The translations under genes and the position numbers were made by a program. From Glycocaulis sp051859565 (lineage in GTDB: Bacteria; Pseudomonadota; Alphaproteobacteria; Caulobacterales; Maricaulaceae): a stretch of DNA of 64,000 nucleotides. The notes below the pieces were generated by a model. It made no database searches. It saw nothing but the letters and a program-made list of their open reading frames with translations, and was not told the origin of the DNA. This document shows positions 1 through 7,697 of the stretch, in pieces. Each line of letters opens with the position of its first letter. The first letter of the stretch is position 1. The DNA lies in NCBI RefSeq assembly GCF_051859565.1, contig NZ_JBHYFK010000007.1, positions 62,001 through 126,000 on the forward strand. The letters run 5' to 3'.

Positions 1-944
1 TGCACGCTGGCCAGCGCGCTGGCGAAGGCTTCCTGGGCGGCTTCCAGTTGCGCCAGGCGGCGCGCCTCGGCCTCGGCGATGAAGGCGCGCTCATCCACAG
101 GGCCGGTCCCGGCCACCGCCGCCTCGCAAGCCGAAAGCGCAACGCCCAAGGCATCGGGCAGGCGGGTGGAGCCATCGCCGCAGGCCTGCTCCAGCAATTG
201 CTGTGTCAGGCCTTGAACCCGGCTCAAGTCCACGCCGGTCAGATTCACCGCGCGGAAGCGGGCGCCGGTCAGGTTGGCGCCTGTCAGGTTCGCGCCGGTC
301 AGATCCACATGATCAAGAAACGCGCCCTCCATCGCGGCATCGCGAAGATTGGCGTGGTGCATGATGATATGCTGCATGACCACATTGGCCAGGCGCGCAT
401 CGCTGAGGTCGGCGGCGCGCATGTCGCCAGAGCGTATCGTGGCCGCGCTGAAATCAGCATCGCGCAGGCTGGAGCCCTGCAGGCTGACCTGAACAAGGCT
501 GGCCCCGTTCATGCGGACATTGCGCGCATCAGCGCCCTGCATCATCACCTGATGGGCGCGCATGTCGGTCATGTTGGCGTCCGTCAGGATCACGCCGCTC
601 ATCGTCACGTTCGACAGGCGCACCTCGCGCATGGAGGCATCGGCGAAGTTCGCGCCATCAAGGCGCATATTGGCAAAGCGCGCGCCGAGCAGCTGGGCGC
701 CGGAAAAATCGGCATTGGCAAAGTCGCCGCGATAGAGATGGGCGCCGGCCAGGTTGGAGCCGCTGAAATCGCATGATGCGCATTCCCCGCCAATCACCAG
801 GCGGCGCTGCGGGTCGCTGTCGCGCTGGGCCCTGATAGTCTGCCCCGCATCGTTTGCATCGCCAAAAGCGGACGCGGCCAGCGCTGACGGCGTTAACGCT
901 GTCAGCGGAAAAAGCGCAGCAAAGACAACATGGCGCAGCTTCAT
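1..944 (-). CDS. exported pentapeptide-repeat protein, C-terminus cut by window edge
   Basis: The frame is open from an ATG at 944 down to base 1 without a stop, about 314 codons seen. An N-terminal hydrophobic stretch of about 25 residues ending ALA looks like a Sec signal peptide. A CASCDFSG motif follows, then some 30 pentapeptide units of the A(D/N)LXX type (for example SGSNLAGAHL and LTGANLTGANL), expected to fold as a right-handed beta-helix. After the helix come GLTQ and a CGDGSTRLPDAL box, then an Ala/Glu-rich helical tail that runs off the edge. The same two boxes occur in the gene just upstream, so the pair are paralogues and probably co-transcribed (62-bp gap). The function is unknown; a periplasmic location is inferred from the signal. 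Confidence 0.8.
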   Translation of the reverse strand, partial: MKLRHVVFAALFPLTALTPSALAASAFGDANDAGQTIRAQRDSDPQRRLVIGGECASCDFSGSNLAGAHLYRGDFANADFSGAQLLGARFANMRLDGANFADASMREVRLSNVTMSGVILTDANMTDMRAHQVMMQGADARNVRMNGASLVQVSLQGSSLRDADFSAATIRSGDMRAADLSDARLANVVMQHIIMHHANLRDAAMEGAFLDHVDLTGANLTGANLTGARFRAVNLTGVDLSRVQGLTQQLLEQACGDGSTRLPDALGVALSACEAAVAGTGPVDERAFIAEAEARRLAQLEAAQEAFASALASV

Positions 945-1005
945 GCCCTTTTCCCTACTCCCCGGCGCAGGCAAGAGCGACTTAAATTGCAGTAATGGGA
1001 AAAGT

Positions 1006-1506
1006 CTAGCGGCCTGGCGTACAAGACGGAACGCGAAGGCCCGCAGGCAGGCGGGTGGAGCTATCGCCGCAGGCGGCGTTGAGCTGGCTCTGCGTCAAGC
1101 CGCGCGCGCCCTGCATTTCCGCGCCGGAAATATTCGCGCCGGCAAGGTTGGCGCCGGAAAAATCCGCGCCGCCAAAATACCCGCCGACCAGAGTGGCCCG
1201 CTCCAGATTGGCTCCGGCAAAGCTGACCCCGGTAAACCGGCCGCCAAACAGATTGGCGATGGAAAGATCGCACTGGGCCAGCCGTGCATTGTTCATCGTG
1301 GAGAGCGAGAGGTCGGCCTGGCGCAGGCGCGAGCCGGAAAGATCGATGCCCGGCAGGTTGCGATAGGCAAGGTCGGCCTGGAACAGATTGCACCCCGTAC
1401 ACGACGCGCCTGCCTGCACGCGCGCGATCTCGCCGGCATTTTGCGCCCATGCGGGCATGCCGGCAGCGATTGCCAATGCCAGAGCGGCCAGAACCTGTTT
1501 CATCAC
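1006..1506 (-). CDS. exported pentapeptide-repeat protein, paired with the downstream paralogue
   Basis: A protein of 166 residues (165 if the second Met is used). It has a Sec signal peptide (MKQVLAALALAIAAG...AWA), then a CTGCNLFQADL motif that starts a run of pentapeptide repeats (DLSGSRLRQADLS, ANLERATLVGG, ADFSGANLAGANIS). It ends GLTQSQLNAACGDSSTRLP followed by a short tail with one further Cys. The paired N-terminal cysteines and the C-terminal CGD..TRLP box match the neighbouring protein at 1-944. The shape is a short beta-helix capped by Cys-containing ends. No enzyme or quinolone-resistance (Qnr) signature is seen, so the role is unassigned. It is probably the first gene of a two-gene operon. 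Confidence 0.8.
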   Translation of the reverse strand: MMKQVLAALALAIAAGMPAWAQNAGEIARVQAGASCTGCNLFQADLAYRNLPGIDLSGSRLRQADLSLSTMNNARLAQCDLSIANLFGGRFTGVSFAGANLERATLVGGYFGGADFSGANLAGANISGAEMQGARGLTQSQLNAACGDSSTRLPAGLRVPSCTPGR

Positions 1507-1609
1507 GGCACATCCTCATCCTGCCCTTGCGGGCTATGGGGAAGGAGCAAGCAAGAGCCGGGCCGGGGGAGGGGGGCAGGGGCAGGTCCAGCGGAAGATG
1601 CCTGATGCT

Positions 1610-1770
1610 CTGGGTTCCGGCTCTGCAGCTTCGCTGCGGCCGGAATGACGATGTAGATGCCCGTTTCCTTAGTCCTCGTCATTCCGGGCGAGCGTAGCGA
1701 GACCCGGAACCCAGATTTTTATGAATGACTGGGTTGCAGATAAGCGCTAACGCGTTCTCTGGAATGACGA
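1610..1770. repeat. three palindromic repeat units in alternating orientation
   Basis: Unit 1 (1610-1651) begins CTGGGTTCCGG and ends GGAATGACGA. Unit 2 (1677-1713) is the inverse, CGTCATTCCGGG to CCCGGAACCCAG. Unit 3 (1729-1770) is again CTGGGTT to GGAATGACGA. Each unit can fold on itself, and neighbouring units can pair with each other. The same ends recur at 1950-1991, 6953-7061 and 17521-17610. Confidence 0.75.
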
Positions 1771-1793
1771 AGGGAAGGGCTCGGACAGTCTGG
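1738..1793. repeat. direct repeat, copy 1 of 2
   Basis: A 56-bp block starting AGATAAGCGCTAACGCG and ending CAGTCTGG. It recurs at 1959-2014 with four mismatches counted by eye. It spans the distal half of a palindromic unit plus flanking unique-looking DNA, so a longer segment was duplicated, not just the palindrome. Confidence 0.75.
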
Positions 1794-1949
1794 CGCATCG
1801 CACTGACGCCTGCGGCGCCGCCCACCGTCTCCGCCCCCGCCCTGCCCTCCATGAGGACGTGCCAATGTATTAACACGCTACACTGAGTGAATAATTCAGG
1901 GCAGGGAGCTGCGTGCGGAAGGGGCGGGGGAGGAGCATCACGCGGGCCT

Positions 1950-2014
1950 CTGGGTTCCAGATAAGCGCTAACGCGCTTTCTGGAATGACGAAGGGAAGGC
2001 TTCGGACAGTCTGG
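1950..2014. repeat. fourth palindromic unit plus direct repeat copy 2
   Basis: The palindromic unit 1950-1991 runs CTGGGTTCCAG to GGAATGACGA. The direct repeat copy 1959-2014 continues past it into the same flank seen at 1738-1793. A further weak pair, GTGCCAATGTATTAACAC at 1859 and GTGCCAACGTATTAACAC at 2138, suggests that a unit of several hundred bases was duplicated and has since diverged. Confidence 0.7.
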
Positions 2015-2390
2015 TGCAAAGCGCAGCAAGCACGCGGACCGGCGATCCACTCCACCCACTGAGCTCTACCTTCACCCCGCAGCCACCACGCGCAGTCGCT
2101 GATCCGCCTCGCTCCACGTCGATTGGCCAAACAGTGCGTGCCAACGTATTAACACATTGTGCTGAGTTGGCGGGCCATGGGATGGAGGTCTGCCGGTAAG
2201 GGGGAACGCGCGGGTGGAGCCGCGCGCCGGGAACTGGTGGGGAGTTATGGCAGGGCGGTGCGTGCGGAAGGGGCGGAGCGCAGCGGCACCCGGCTGGGTT
2301 TCTGTGCTGCGCCAGCTCCCCCGGTCATGGCCGTGCGCCATGCTCTCACGTCTCGCGAGCTCAACTCACCGGGTCCCCGGCCGCAGAGCC

Positions 2391-2467
2391 GGGGTCCAGC
2401 GTCCAGCCCCTGCGCTATTCCATGGAGCTCGCGTTCCCCGTTTTCACGGGGACAGGCGGGGCGGGGG
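2391..2467. repeat. 77-bp direct repeat, copy A
   Basis: The block begins GGGGTCCAGCGTCCAGCCCC and ends GACAGGCGGGGCGGGGG. It recurs at 2672-2748 with about six mismatches by eye, most of them clustered just after the CCATGG site. It contains the small inverted repeat CCCCGTTTTCACGGGG. No coding potential is evident. Confidence 0.75.
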
Positions 2468-2671
2468 ACCCCGGTGTGTAGGGCTTCTTGCTTAATGCGG
2501 CGCAGCCATTTTTGTATCTCGAATCTCTCCACCGGGGTCCCCGCCCCCGAGCGGGGACCCAGCTTGTCGAGCATATTGTGACGCTTGCAATGCATGCCAC
2601 CCCTCATGGGGACAGGCGGAGGCTAGCCAGCGGGCGCCTGTACGTCCCCAGACGGACAATCGGAATACACA

Positions 2672-2748
2672 GGGGTCCAGCGTCCAGCCCCTGCACTATT
2701 CCATGGGTCCCCCGTTCCCCGTTTTCACGGGCACAGGCGGGGCGGGGG
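2672..2748. repeat. 77-bp direct repeat, copy B
   Basis: The second copy of the block at 2391-2467, same orientation, 281 bp downstream. The internal CCCCGTTTTCACGGGC hairpin has lost one pair relative to copy A. Confidence 0.75.
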
Positions 2749-2887
2749 GCGGCGGATGGGCCAGTGGCAGAATGGATATGCCTTTGCAGAGGCGGAGTTT
2801 TTGCTGCTGCCTGGGCGCTTCCCGGCGTCTCCGGCGCTTCTTGCCACCACCTTTACCTCCACCCCGGCACTTTCCACCCCACGCCCC

Positions 2888-2911
2888 ACACCCCCACACC
2901 CCCACACCCCC
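2888..2911. repeat. ACACCCCC microsatellite, three units
   Basis: Three perfect tandem 8-mers lie inside a longer pyrimidine-rich tract (about 2840-2935). The tract precedes the presumed promoter region of the his operon by about 40 bp. Confidence 0.8.
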
Positions 2912-2948
2912 GTATCCCTCATTTCACGCCCACTGCTCTCGACCCATT

Positions 2949-2966
2949 GTATTATCGCGCTAATAC
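2949..2966. promoter_or_regulatory. candidate operator for the his operon regulator
   Basis: GTATTA-TCGCGC-TAATAC is a perfect 6+6 inverted repeat in an AT-rich pocket, about 205 bp before the TrpR-family gene at 3172. TrpR-fold repressors bind short palindromes, so autoregulation plus control of the whole his transcript is plausible. This is inference: no -35/-10 pair with good spacing could be fixed with confidence around it. Confidence 0.35.
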
Positions 2967-3171
2967 GATATAGGGGTGTCACAACGGTGTATGGTTCGGC
3001 GGGCCAGGGCCGGATGGGGTGTCCGGGCTAGTGGCATCGGTTTCTGTGCGGGCCAGCTCTCTGAGGTCCGTACCAGTGACGTCCGGGCCAGCGCATCCGG
3101 CCTTGCGGTATCCGGCCCTGTGTCACCCGGCGGCGCAGCAGGCGGACAGAAGAATGAAAGGGAGGGCGGTA

Positions 3172-3477
3172 ATGCGCCTCGACAGGACGACAAAGGAACG
3201 TGATTTCAACGCACTGTGCGAGGCGCTGCTGGCCGCGAAGGATGCAGGCGAGATGGCGCGCTTTCTCACCGACCTCACCACGCCCGGCGAGCGCGATGCG
3301 CTGGCCGAGCGCTGGCGGGTGGCGCAATTGCTGGAGGCGGGGCGCTCCTACCGGGAGATCAGCGCCGAGACCGGCGTCTCCACCACCACGGTCACGCGCG
3401 TGGCGCGCTTTCTCGCGCAGGAGCCGCACCAGGGCTACCGCCTGATCCTCGACCGCATGAAGGAAAAGACCCGATGA
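3172..3477 (+). CDS. YerC/YecD-type TrpR-family regulator heading the his operon
   Basis: A protein of 101 residues, the usual size for this family. The helix-turn-helix lies around residues 55-85: RWRVAQLLEAGRSYREIS, then TGVSTTTVTRVARFL, which matches the TrpR-like fold of YerC/YecD proteins. ATG 3172 was chosen over the longer frame because GGGAGG lies a few bases upstream and the residues before it are low complexity. An ATG at 3154 is a weaker alternative. The stop codon overlaps the hisG start (ATGA), so the gene is the first cistron of the his operon. Control of histidine synthesis is inferred from position; the ligand is unknown. Confidence 0.85.
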   Translation: MRLDRTTKERDFNALCEALLAAKDAGEMARFLTDLTTPGERDALAERWRVAQLLEAGRSYREISAETGVSTTTVTRVARFLAQEPHQGYRLILDRMKEKTR

Positions 3478-4354
3478 GCGCCGGACGCCTCACCCTGGCC
3501 GTACAGAAAAGCGGCCGGCTCGCTGAAGGAGGGTTCGACCTTTTAAAGCAGTCGGGCGTCAAGCTCGCCTATGCGCGCGATGCGCTGATGCGCCGGGCGG
3601 AGAATGTGCCGCTCGATCTGATGCTGATCCGTGATGATGATATTCCGAGCTTCGTCGCTTCCGGCGCGTGCGGGTGCGGCATTGTCGGCGAGAACGTGCT
3701 GGCCGAGGCGGCGGCGCGTTCAGCCAGAGTGGCGGGCTTGCAAATCGTCCAGCGGCTGGGCTTTGCCAAATGCACGCTCAAACTCGCCGCGCCTCTGGAG
3801 GGGCCGGTCCAGTCGGTGGCAGATCTTGAGGGCCGCGCCATCGCCACCTCCTATCCCGCCCTGACGGCGAAATTCCTGGCGGAGCGCGGCATCAGGTCAG
3901 AGATCGTGGAGATGGGCGGCTCGGTGGAGGTTGCGCCGCGCATGAAAATCGCCGACGCGATCTGCGATCTGGTCTCCACCGGGGCGACGCTGGAGGCCAA
4001 TGGCCTTGCCGCGTTCGAGACCGTGCTGGAGAGCGAGGCGGTGCTAATCGCCAACCCGGAAGCGCTCAATGGCGCGGCGGCGACGCTGGACCTGCTGGTG
4101 GAGCGCTTCAAGGGCGTGATCGCCTCGCGCCAGACCAAATACATCCTGCTGAATGCCCCCAAAGACCGGCTGGACGAGATACGCGCCGTGCTGCCCGGCG
4201 CCGATGCGCCAACCGTCGCGCCCGTGGTGGGCCGTGATGATGTGGTCGCCATGCGGTGTGTACGGAGGAAGTGTTCTGGTCGACGCTGGAACAGATCAAG
4301 GCCGCGGGCGGGCGCTCCATCCTCGTCCTGCCAATCGAAAAGATGATGGCCTGA
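3474..4354 (+). CDS. hisG: ATP phosphoribosyltransferase (long form), frameshifted near the 3' end
   Basis: First step of histidine synthesis: ATP plus PRPP gives phosphoribosyl-ATP. The start MSAGRLTLAVQKSGRL and the overall length of about 293 codons fit the long, hexameric HisG with its own C-terminal regulatory domain, so no HisZ is needed. The frame from 3474 is good up to about GRDDVVAM (4253), then becomes Arg/Ser-rich and stops at 4346. From 4256 the -1 frame reads VCTEEVFWSTLEQIKAAGG...PIEKMMA, a normal HisG ending with its stop at 4352-4354 overlapping the hisD ATG. One base appears to be missing near 4254-4256. This is either a sequencing error or a real mutation that removes the end of the regulatory domain. 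Confidence 0.85.
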
Positions 4355-5667
4355 TGACCCTTCTCAACCGATATGTCTGGGCGGAGCTGTCGCCTGAGGA
4401 ACGCTCGGCCCAGATGGCCCGGCCGAGCGATAGCTCGGATGCGTTTGCGGTGGCCGCGAAAATCCTCTCCGAGGTGCGCGCCGAGGGTGAAGCCGCCGTG
4501 CGCCGCTACGCGCGGAAGCTGGACGGCCATGCGCCCGAAGACTTCCGCGTGCCGGCGAGCGATCTCAAAGCCGCGGCGGACGCGCTGGACCCGGAGGACG
4601 CAAAAGCCATCCTCGCTGCCGCCGATGCCGTGCGCCGTTATCACGACTGCCAAGGATATAAATCCTATTGCCTCGAAACCTGGCCCGGAGGCGTGGCCGA
4701 GCGGCGCGTCATGCCGCTGGAGGTGGCCGGGCTTTACGTGCCTGCAGGCACCGCGCCTTTGGTTTCAACGCTGCTCATGCTCGCCATCCCGGCGCAAATC
4801 GCAGGGGTCAGCCGCATCGCAATCCTCACCCCGCCCGTGGACGCCGCTGGGCCGGACCGCACCATTCTGGGCGCGGCGAATCTCCTTGGCCTTGATGAGG
4901 TGTATGCGCTTGGGGGCGCGCACGGCATAGCCGCGCTCGGGCTTGGCGTTGCGGGCCTGCCCAGCGCCGACCGCATTTTCGGGCCCGGCAATGCCTATGT
5001 CGCGGCGGCCAAGGCGCTGCTCGCGCAGACGCCCGGCGGCGCGGCGGCGGACCTGCCCGCTGGCCCTTCCGAGGTCATCATCATCGCCGATGACAGCGCG
5101 GACCCGGACTTTGTCGCCCTCGATCTGCTCGCCCAGGCAGAGCATGACCGCCTCGCTCAAGTTCTGCTCATCGCTTTCTCCGAAGGGTTCATCGACCTGG
5201 TGGAAAGCGCTCTCAAAGCCCGCCTTGAGGGACTTCCCAGGCGTGACATCGCGCTTGCGGCGCTTTCCGCGTCCAAGGCATTCCTCGTAAGGAACGAAGC
5301 GGAAGCGGTGGCTGCGGCGAATGCCTATGCGGGCGAGCACCTCATCATCCAGACAGCCGATCCGGAAGCGCTCTGCGGTGAGATCCGCCATGCCGGGTCC
5401 ATCTTCCTCGGTCCCTGGACGCCGGAGGCCGCTGGCGACTACGCCGCGGGCCCCAACCATTCTTTGCCCACCGCCGGTGCGGCGCGCGCCTATGGCGGGG
5501 TCAGCGTCGAGATGTTCCAGAAGACGACCAGCGTTCTGCGTTTCGAGGCCAGAGGCGCAGCCGCCATCGCGCCCACGGTCGAGCGGCTCGCCGCCCTTGA
5601 AGGGCTCGATGCGCACCGGCTCGCCATGGCCGTGCGCCGGGAAAAGGCGCAAGAGGAGATGATCTGA
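4354..5667 (+). CDS. hisD: histidinol dehydrogenase
   Basis: 437 residues, family-typical. It catalyses the last two oxidations, histidinol to histidine, with NAD and one zinc. Visible motifs are GPGNAYVAAAK, the DLPAGPSEV loop, the QAEHD zinc-ligand pair, AGEHLIIQ with the catalytic Glu-His, and GDYAAGPNHSLPT with the metal-binding Asp. The start ATG overlaps the hisG stop by one base (TGATG), which implies translational coupling. The gene sits third in the his operon. Confidence 0.95.
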   Translation: MTLLNRYVWAELSPEERSAQMARPSDSSDAFAVAAKILSEVRAEGEAAVRRYARKLDGHAPEDFRVPASDLKAAADALDPEDAKAILAAADAVRRYHDCQGYKSYCLETWPGGVAERRVMPLEVAGLYVPAGTAPLVSTLLMLAIPAQIAGVSRIAILTPPVDAAGPDRTILGAANLLGLDEVYALGGAHGIAALGLGVAGLPSADRIFGPGNAYVAAAKALLAQTPGGAAADLPAGPSEVIIIADDSADPDFVALDLLAQAEHDRLAQVLLIAFSEGFIDLVESALKARLEGLPRRDIALAALSASKAFLVRNEAEAVAAANAYAGEHLIIQTADPEALCGEIRHAGSIFLGPWTPEAAGDYAAGPNHSLPTAGAARAYGGVSVEMFQKTTSVLRFEARGAAAIAPTVERLAALEGLDAHRLAMAVRREKAQEEMI

Positions 5668-5668
5668 C

Positions 5669-6877
5669 ATGAGCGCCATTATAGACCTCTCCCGAGGGGC
5701 GGGGATAAGGGCAGAACTATCCCGCAAGGCGCTGCTCGCCCGGCTGTCGGATATTCTGGGGTGCGACCCTGAAGCGCTCGTCCTCGCTGCGAACGCCGAG
5801 GCGGCGCAGCAAGCGCTCGAAGGTGTGGAGACATCCTTCGATGCCAGCCGTCTGGCTGAAGGCCTCGCGGCGCTGGAAAGCCCGTCAAAAGAAGGGGTTA
5901 CGCTCTACCGGCTGGGCCGCGAGATCAGCGATTGCGTGGTGATAGATACGCGAAATCCGGCGCTGGCGGCGAAACTCACCGATAAATCGGCCCTGCCATA
6001 CCCTTATCTGGCCCCTGACATAGTACCGCGCCTTACGCCGGCCGCCATTGCATCGGCGAAAGCTGAATGGGATCAGTATGTTTCGCTGATGCTGTCATGT
6101 GCTGCGCGAATGGGTGAGCTGACCGGCGCGCAGGTGGATAGAGAGGGGGATAAACTCACCCTTTCCAGCCCCGATAAGGGCGCTCTGGCGCAGCGCCTCG
6201 CCGCTTTGGGGCTGAAGCTGGAGGAGACGGGCGAGGGCTTCACCGCCTGGGTGCTGACCCTTGCTGAAGCCAAGGCTCTGGCCGCCTATCTGGGCGGTCT
6301 CAAAGCCCCGCGCACGGCCTCCATCAGGCGCACCACGAAAGAGACCGACATCGCGCTTTTCATCGATCTGGATGGTGAGGGCGGGCGGTTTGAAACCGGC
6401 GTCCACTTCTTTGATCACATGCTGGAGCAGGTCTCCCGCCATGGCGGCTTCCGCCTCGATGTGGTGTGCGAGGGCGATATCGAGGTCGATACCCACCACA
6501 CGATCGAGGATGTGTGCCTGGCGCTGGGCGAGGCGATCCGGCTGGCGCTCGGCGACAAGGCCGGCATCGCGCGCTTTGGCTTTGCCCTGCCCATGGACGA
6601 GACGCGCGCAGGCGTGTGGATCGATCTGTCGGGCCGTCCTTACCTGCGTTTCGACGGCGAGATCCCCGGCGAGCGGGTGGGGGATTACCCGGTGGATATG
6701 TGCGCCCATGCTTTCCGCTCCATCTCGGAGACGCTGAAAGCGGCCATCCATGTCGAGGTGAGCGGGGATAACCCCCACCACATGATCGAGGCCTGTTACA
6801 AGGCGTTTGGCCGCGCGCTGCGCCAGGCCATCCGGATTGAGGGCGCCTCTATCCCTTCCACGAAGGGGGTATTGTGA
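5669..6877 (+). CDS. hisB: HisB dehydratase with a degenerate HisC (aminotransferase) N-terminal remnant
   Basis: 402 residues, twice a monofunctional HisB. Residues ~213-402 are imidazoleglycerol-phosphate dehydratase: GVHFFDHML, the metal-binding DTHHTIED and a second NPHHMIEA box, all intact. Residues 1-212 are not the E. coli-type HisB phosphatase (no DxDGT). They resemble pieces of histidinol-phosphate aminotransferase: a GCDPEALVLA stretch, SPSK (71-74) where HisC has its PLP lysine loop, an NPALAAKL...PYPY segment, and a C-terminal small-domain-like region to about 210. Roughly the central 130 residues of a HisC, including most of the PLP site, appear deleted. I infer that an ancestral hisC-hisB pair fused. 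Aminotransferase activity is unlikely; the segment may be structural. Confidence 0.85.
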   Translation: MSAIIDLSRGAGIRAELSRKALLARLSDILGCDPEALVLAANAEAAQQALEGVETSFDASRLAEGLAALESPSKEGVTLYRLGREISDCVVIDTRNPALAAKLTDKSALPYPYLAPDIVPRLTPAAIASAKAEWDQYVSLMLSCAARMGELTGAQVDREGDKLTLSSPDKGALAQRLAALGLKLEETGEGFTAWVLTLAEAKALAAYLGGLKAPRTASIRRTTKETDIALFIDLDGEGGRFETGVHFFDHMLEQVSRHGGFRLDVVCEGDIEVDTHHTIEDVCLALGEAIRLALGDKAGIARFGFALPMDETRAGVWIDLSGRPYLRFDGEIPGERVGDYPVDMCAHAFRSISETLKAAIHVEVSGDNPHHMIEACYKAFGRALRQAIRIEGASIPSTKGVL

Positions 6878-6952
6878 TGGGGTCCACCGCTTTTCTATCC
6901 TGCGTTTCACCGGCGTTTGCCGGGAAAACACTGCGGAGAAATACCCAAGCTT

Positions 6953-7061
6953 CGTCATTCCGGAAACGCCGTCAGGCGTTATCCGGAACCCAGCCATCTT
7001 TTTGTAAAGACTGGGTTCCGGGTCTCCCCCGGATCAAGTCCGGGCTCGCCCGGAATGACGA
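6953..7061. repeat. inverted pair of palindromic units inside the his operon
   Basis: Unit 6953-6993 reads CGTCATTCCGG to GGAACCCAG, and unit 7011-7061 reads CTGGGTTCCGG to GGAATGACGA. The two are inverse to each other and could form one long hairpin with a short loop, or two smaller ones. They fill the only sizeable gap (208 bp) in the operon, between hisB and hisH. The RNA structure could serve as a processing or stabilising site, or reduce expression of the distal genes. Confidence 0.8.
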
Positions 7062-7085
7062 GGGTGGGGTAGTTGGAATAATACA

Positions 7086-7694
7086 ATGACCCTCGCCCTT
7101 ATCGATACCTCGACGGCGAATATCGCGTCTGTGCGCTATGCCTTGAACCGGCTGAGCGTGGAGCCTGTCCTCGCGGCGACACCGGGAGAGGCGGCTGGCG
7201 CGGAGAAACTTATCCTGCCGGGTGTGGGCGCGGCTGGCCCCGCAATGCGCGCGCTGGAGCGCTCCGGCTGGGCCGATGCCCTGCGATCCGACACCCGTCC
7301 GCTGCTGGGCGTGTGCCTGGGTATGCAGCTTCTGTTCGGGGAAAGTGACGAGGATAGCGGCGCTGGCACCCCCGTTTCCCTGCTGGGGCTTATCCCCGGC
7401 CGGGTGGAGCGCCTGGCCCCATCTGATGCGGGTCCATGGCCGCACATGGGCTGGAATACCCTCTCTTTCCCGCCCGGTTCAGACCCGCTTCTGAACGGGA
7501 TAGAGGAGGGGGCGCATGTCTATTTTGTCCACGGATTTTACGTGCCCGAAGGCGCATCGACCCTCGCCACGACGGCTTACGGAACGCGGATAAGTGCGAT
7601 GGTCCGCCATGGACACATTGCCGGCTGCCAGTTCCACCCCGAACGTTCCGGCACTGTCGGCGCGCGTATATTATCGAACTTTATCAAGGGCTAA
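7086..7694 (+). CDS. hisH: imidazole glycerol phosphate synthase, glutaminase subunit
   Basis: 202 residues. A class I glutamine amidotransferase that feeds ammonia to HisF. The nucleophile elbow GVCLGMQLLF puts the catalytic Cys at about 77, and CQFHPERSG near residues 181-189 supplies the His and Glu of the triad. The oxyanion strand LPGVGAAG is present. The N-terminal sequence MTLALIDTSTANIASVRYAL fits the family. The gene is separated from hisB by the palindromic repeat insertion, but the orientation and following spacing (3 bp to hisA) keep it in the operon. Confidence 0.95.
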   Translation: MTLALIDTSTANIASVRYALNRLSVEPVLAATPGEAAGAEKLILPGVGAAGPAMRALERSGWADALRSDTRPLLGVCLGMQLLFGESDEDSGAGTPVSLLGLIPGRVERLAPSDAGPWPHMGWNTLSFPPGSDPLLNGIEEGAHVYFVHGFYVPEGASTLATTAYGTRISAMVRHGHIAGCQFHPERSGTVGARILSNFIKG

Positions 7695-7697
7695 GCC

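Larger units (their letters stand above)
1507..3171. other. repeat-rich gene-free region upstream of the his operon
   Basis: I see no convincing gene in these 1.66 kb. The open frames present overlap one another on both strands, have low-complexity Pro/Arg/Gly composition and lack ribosome sites. The region holds four copies of a CTGGGTTCC...GGAATGACGA palindromic unit, several diverged direct duplications, a C-rich microsatellite and a palindrome before the first his-operon gene (each listed separately). It reads like a sink for intergenic repeats between the pentapeptide genes and the his operon. Confidence 0.7.

Noticed and set aside
48..776. 242-residue open frame on the plus strand
   Set aside because: It is the antisense shadow of the pentapeptide-repeat gene; the repeats keep several frames open.
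2888..2911. Tandem ACACCCCC units as a CRISPR or iteron array
   Set aside because: Units are only 8 bp with no spacers and only three copies.
2703..2963. His-containing short frame that could be a histidine leader peptide
   Set aside because: The histidines come from the CACCCC microsatellite, there is no run of His codons, and no alternative hairpins are seen before the first gene.
2159..2981. Several overlapping frames of 70-160 residues in the repeat region
   Set aside because: They overlap on both strands, consist of Arg/Pro/Gly low complexity and cross the direct repeats.
4245..4265. Programmed frameshift in hisG
   Set aside because: No slippery heptamer or downstream stem is visible and HisG is not known to need one; mutation or error is simpler.
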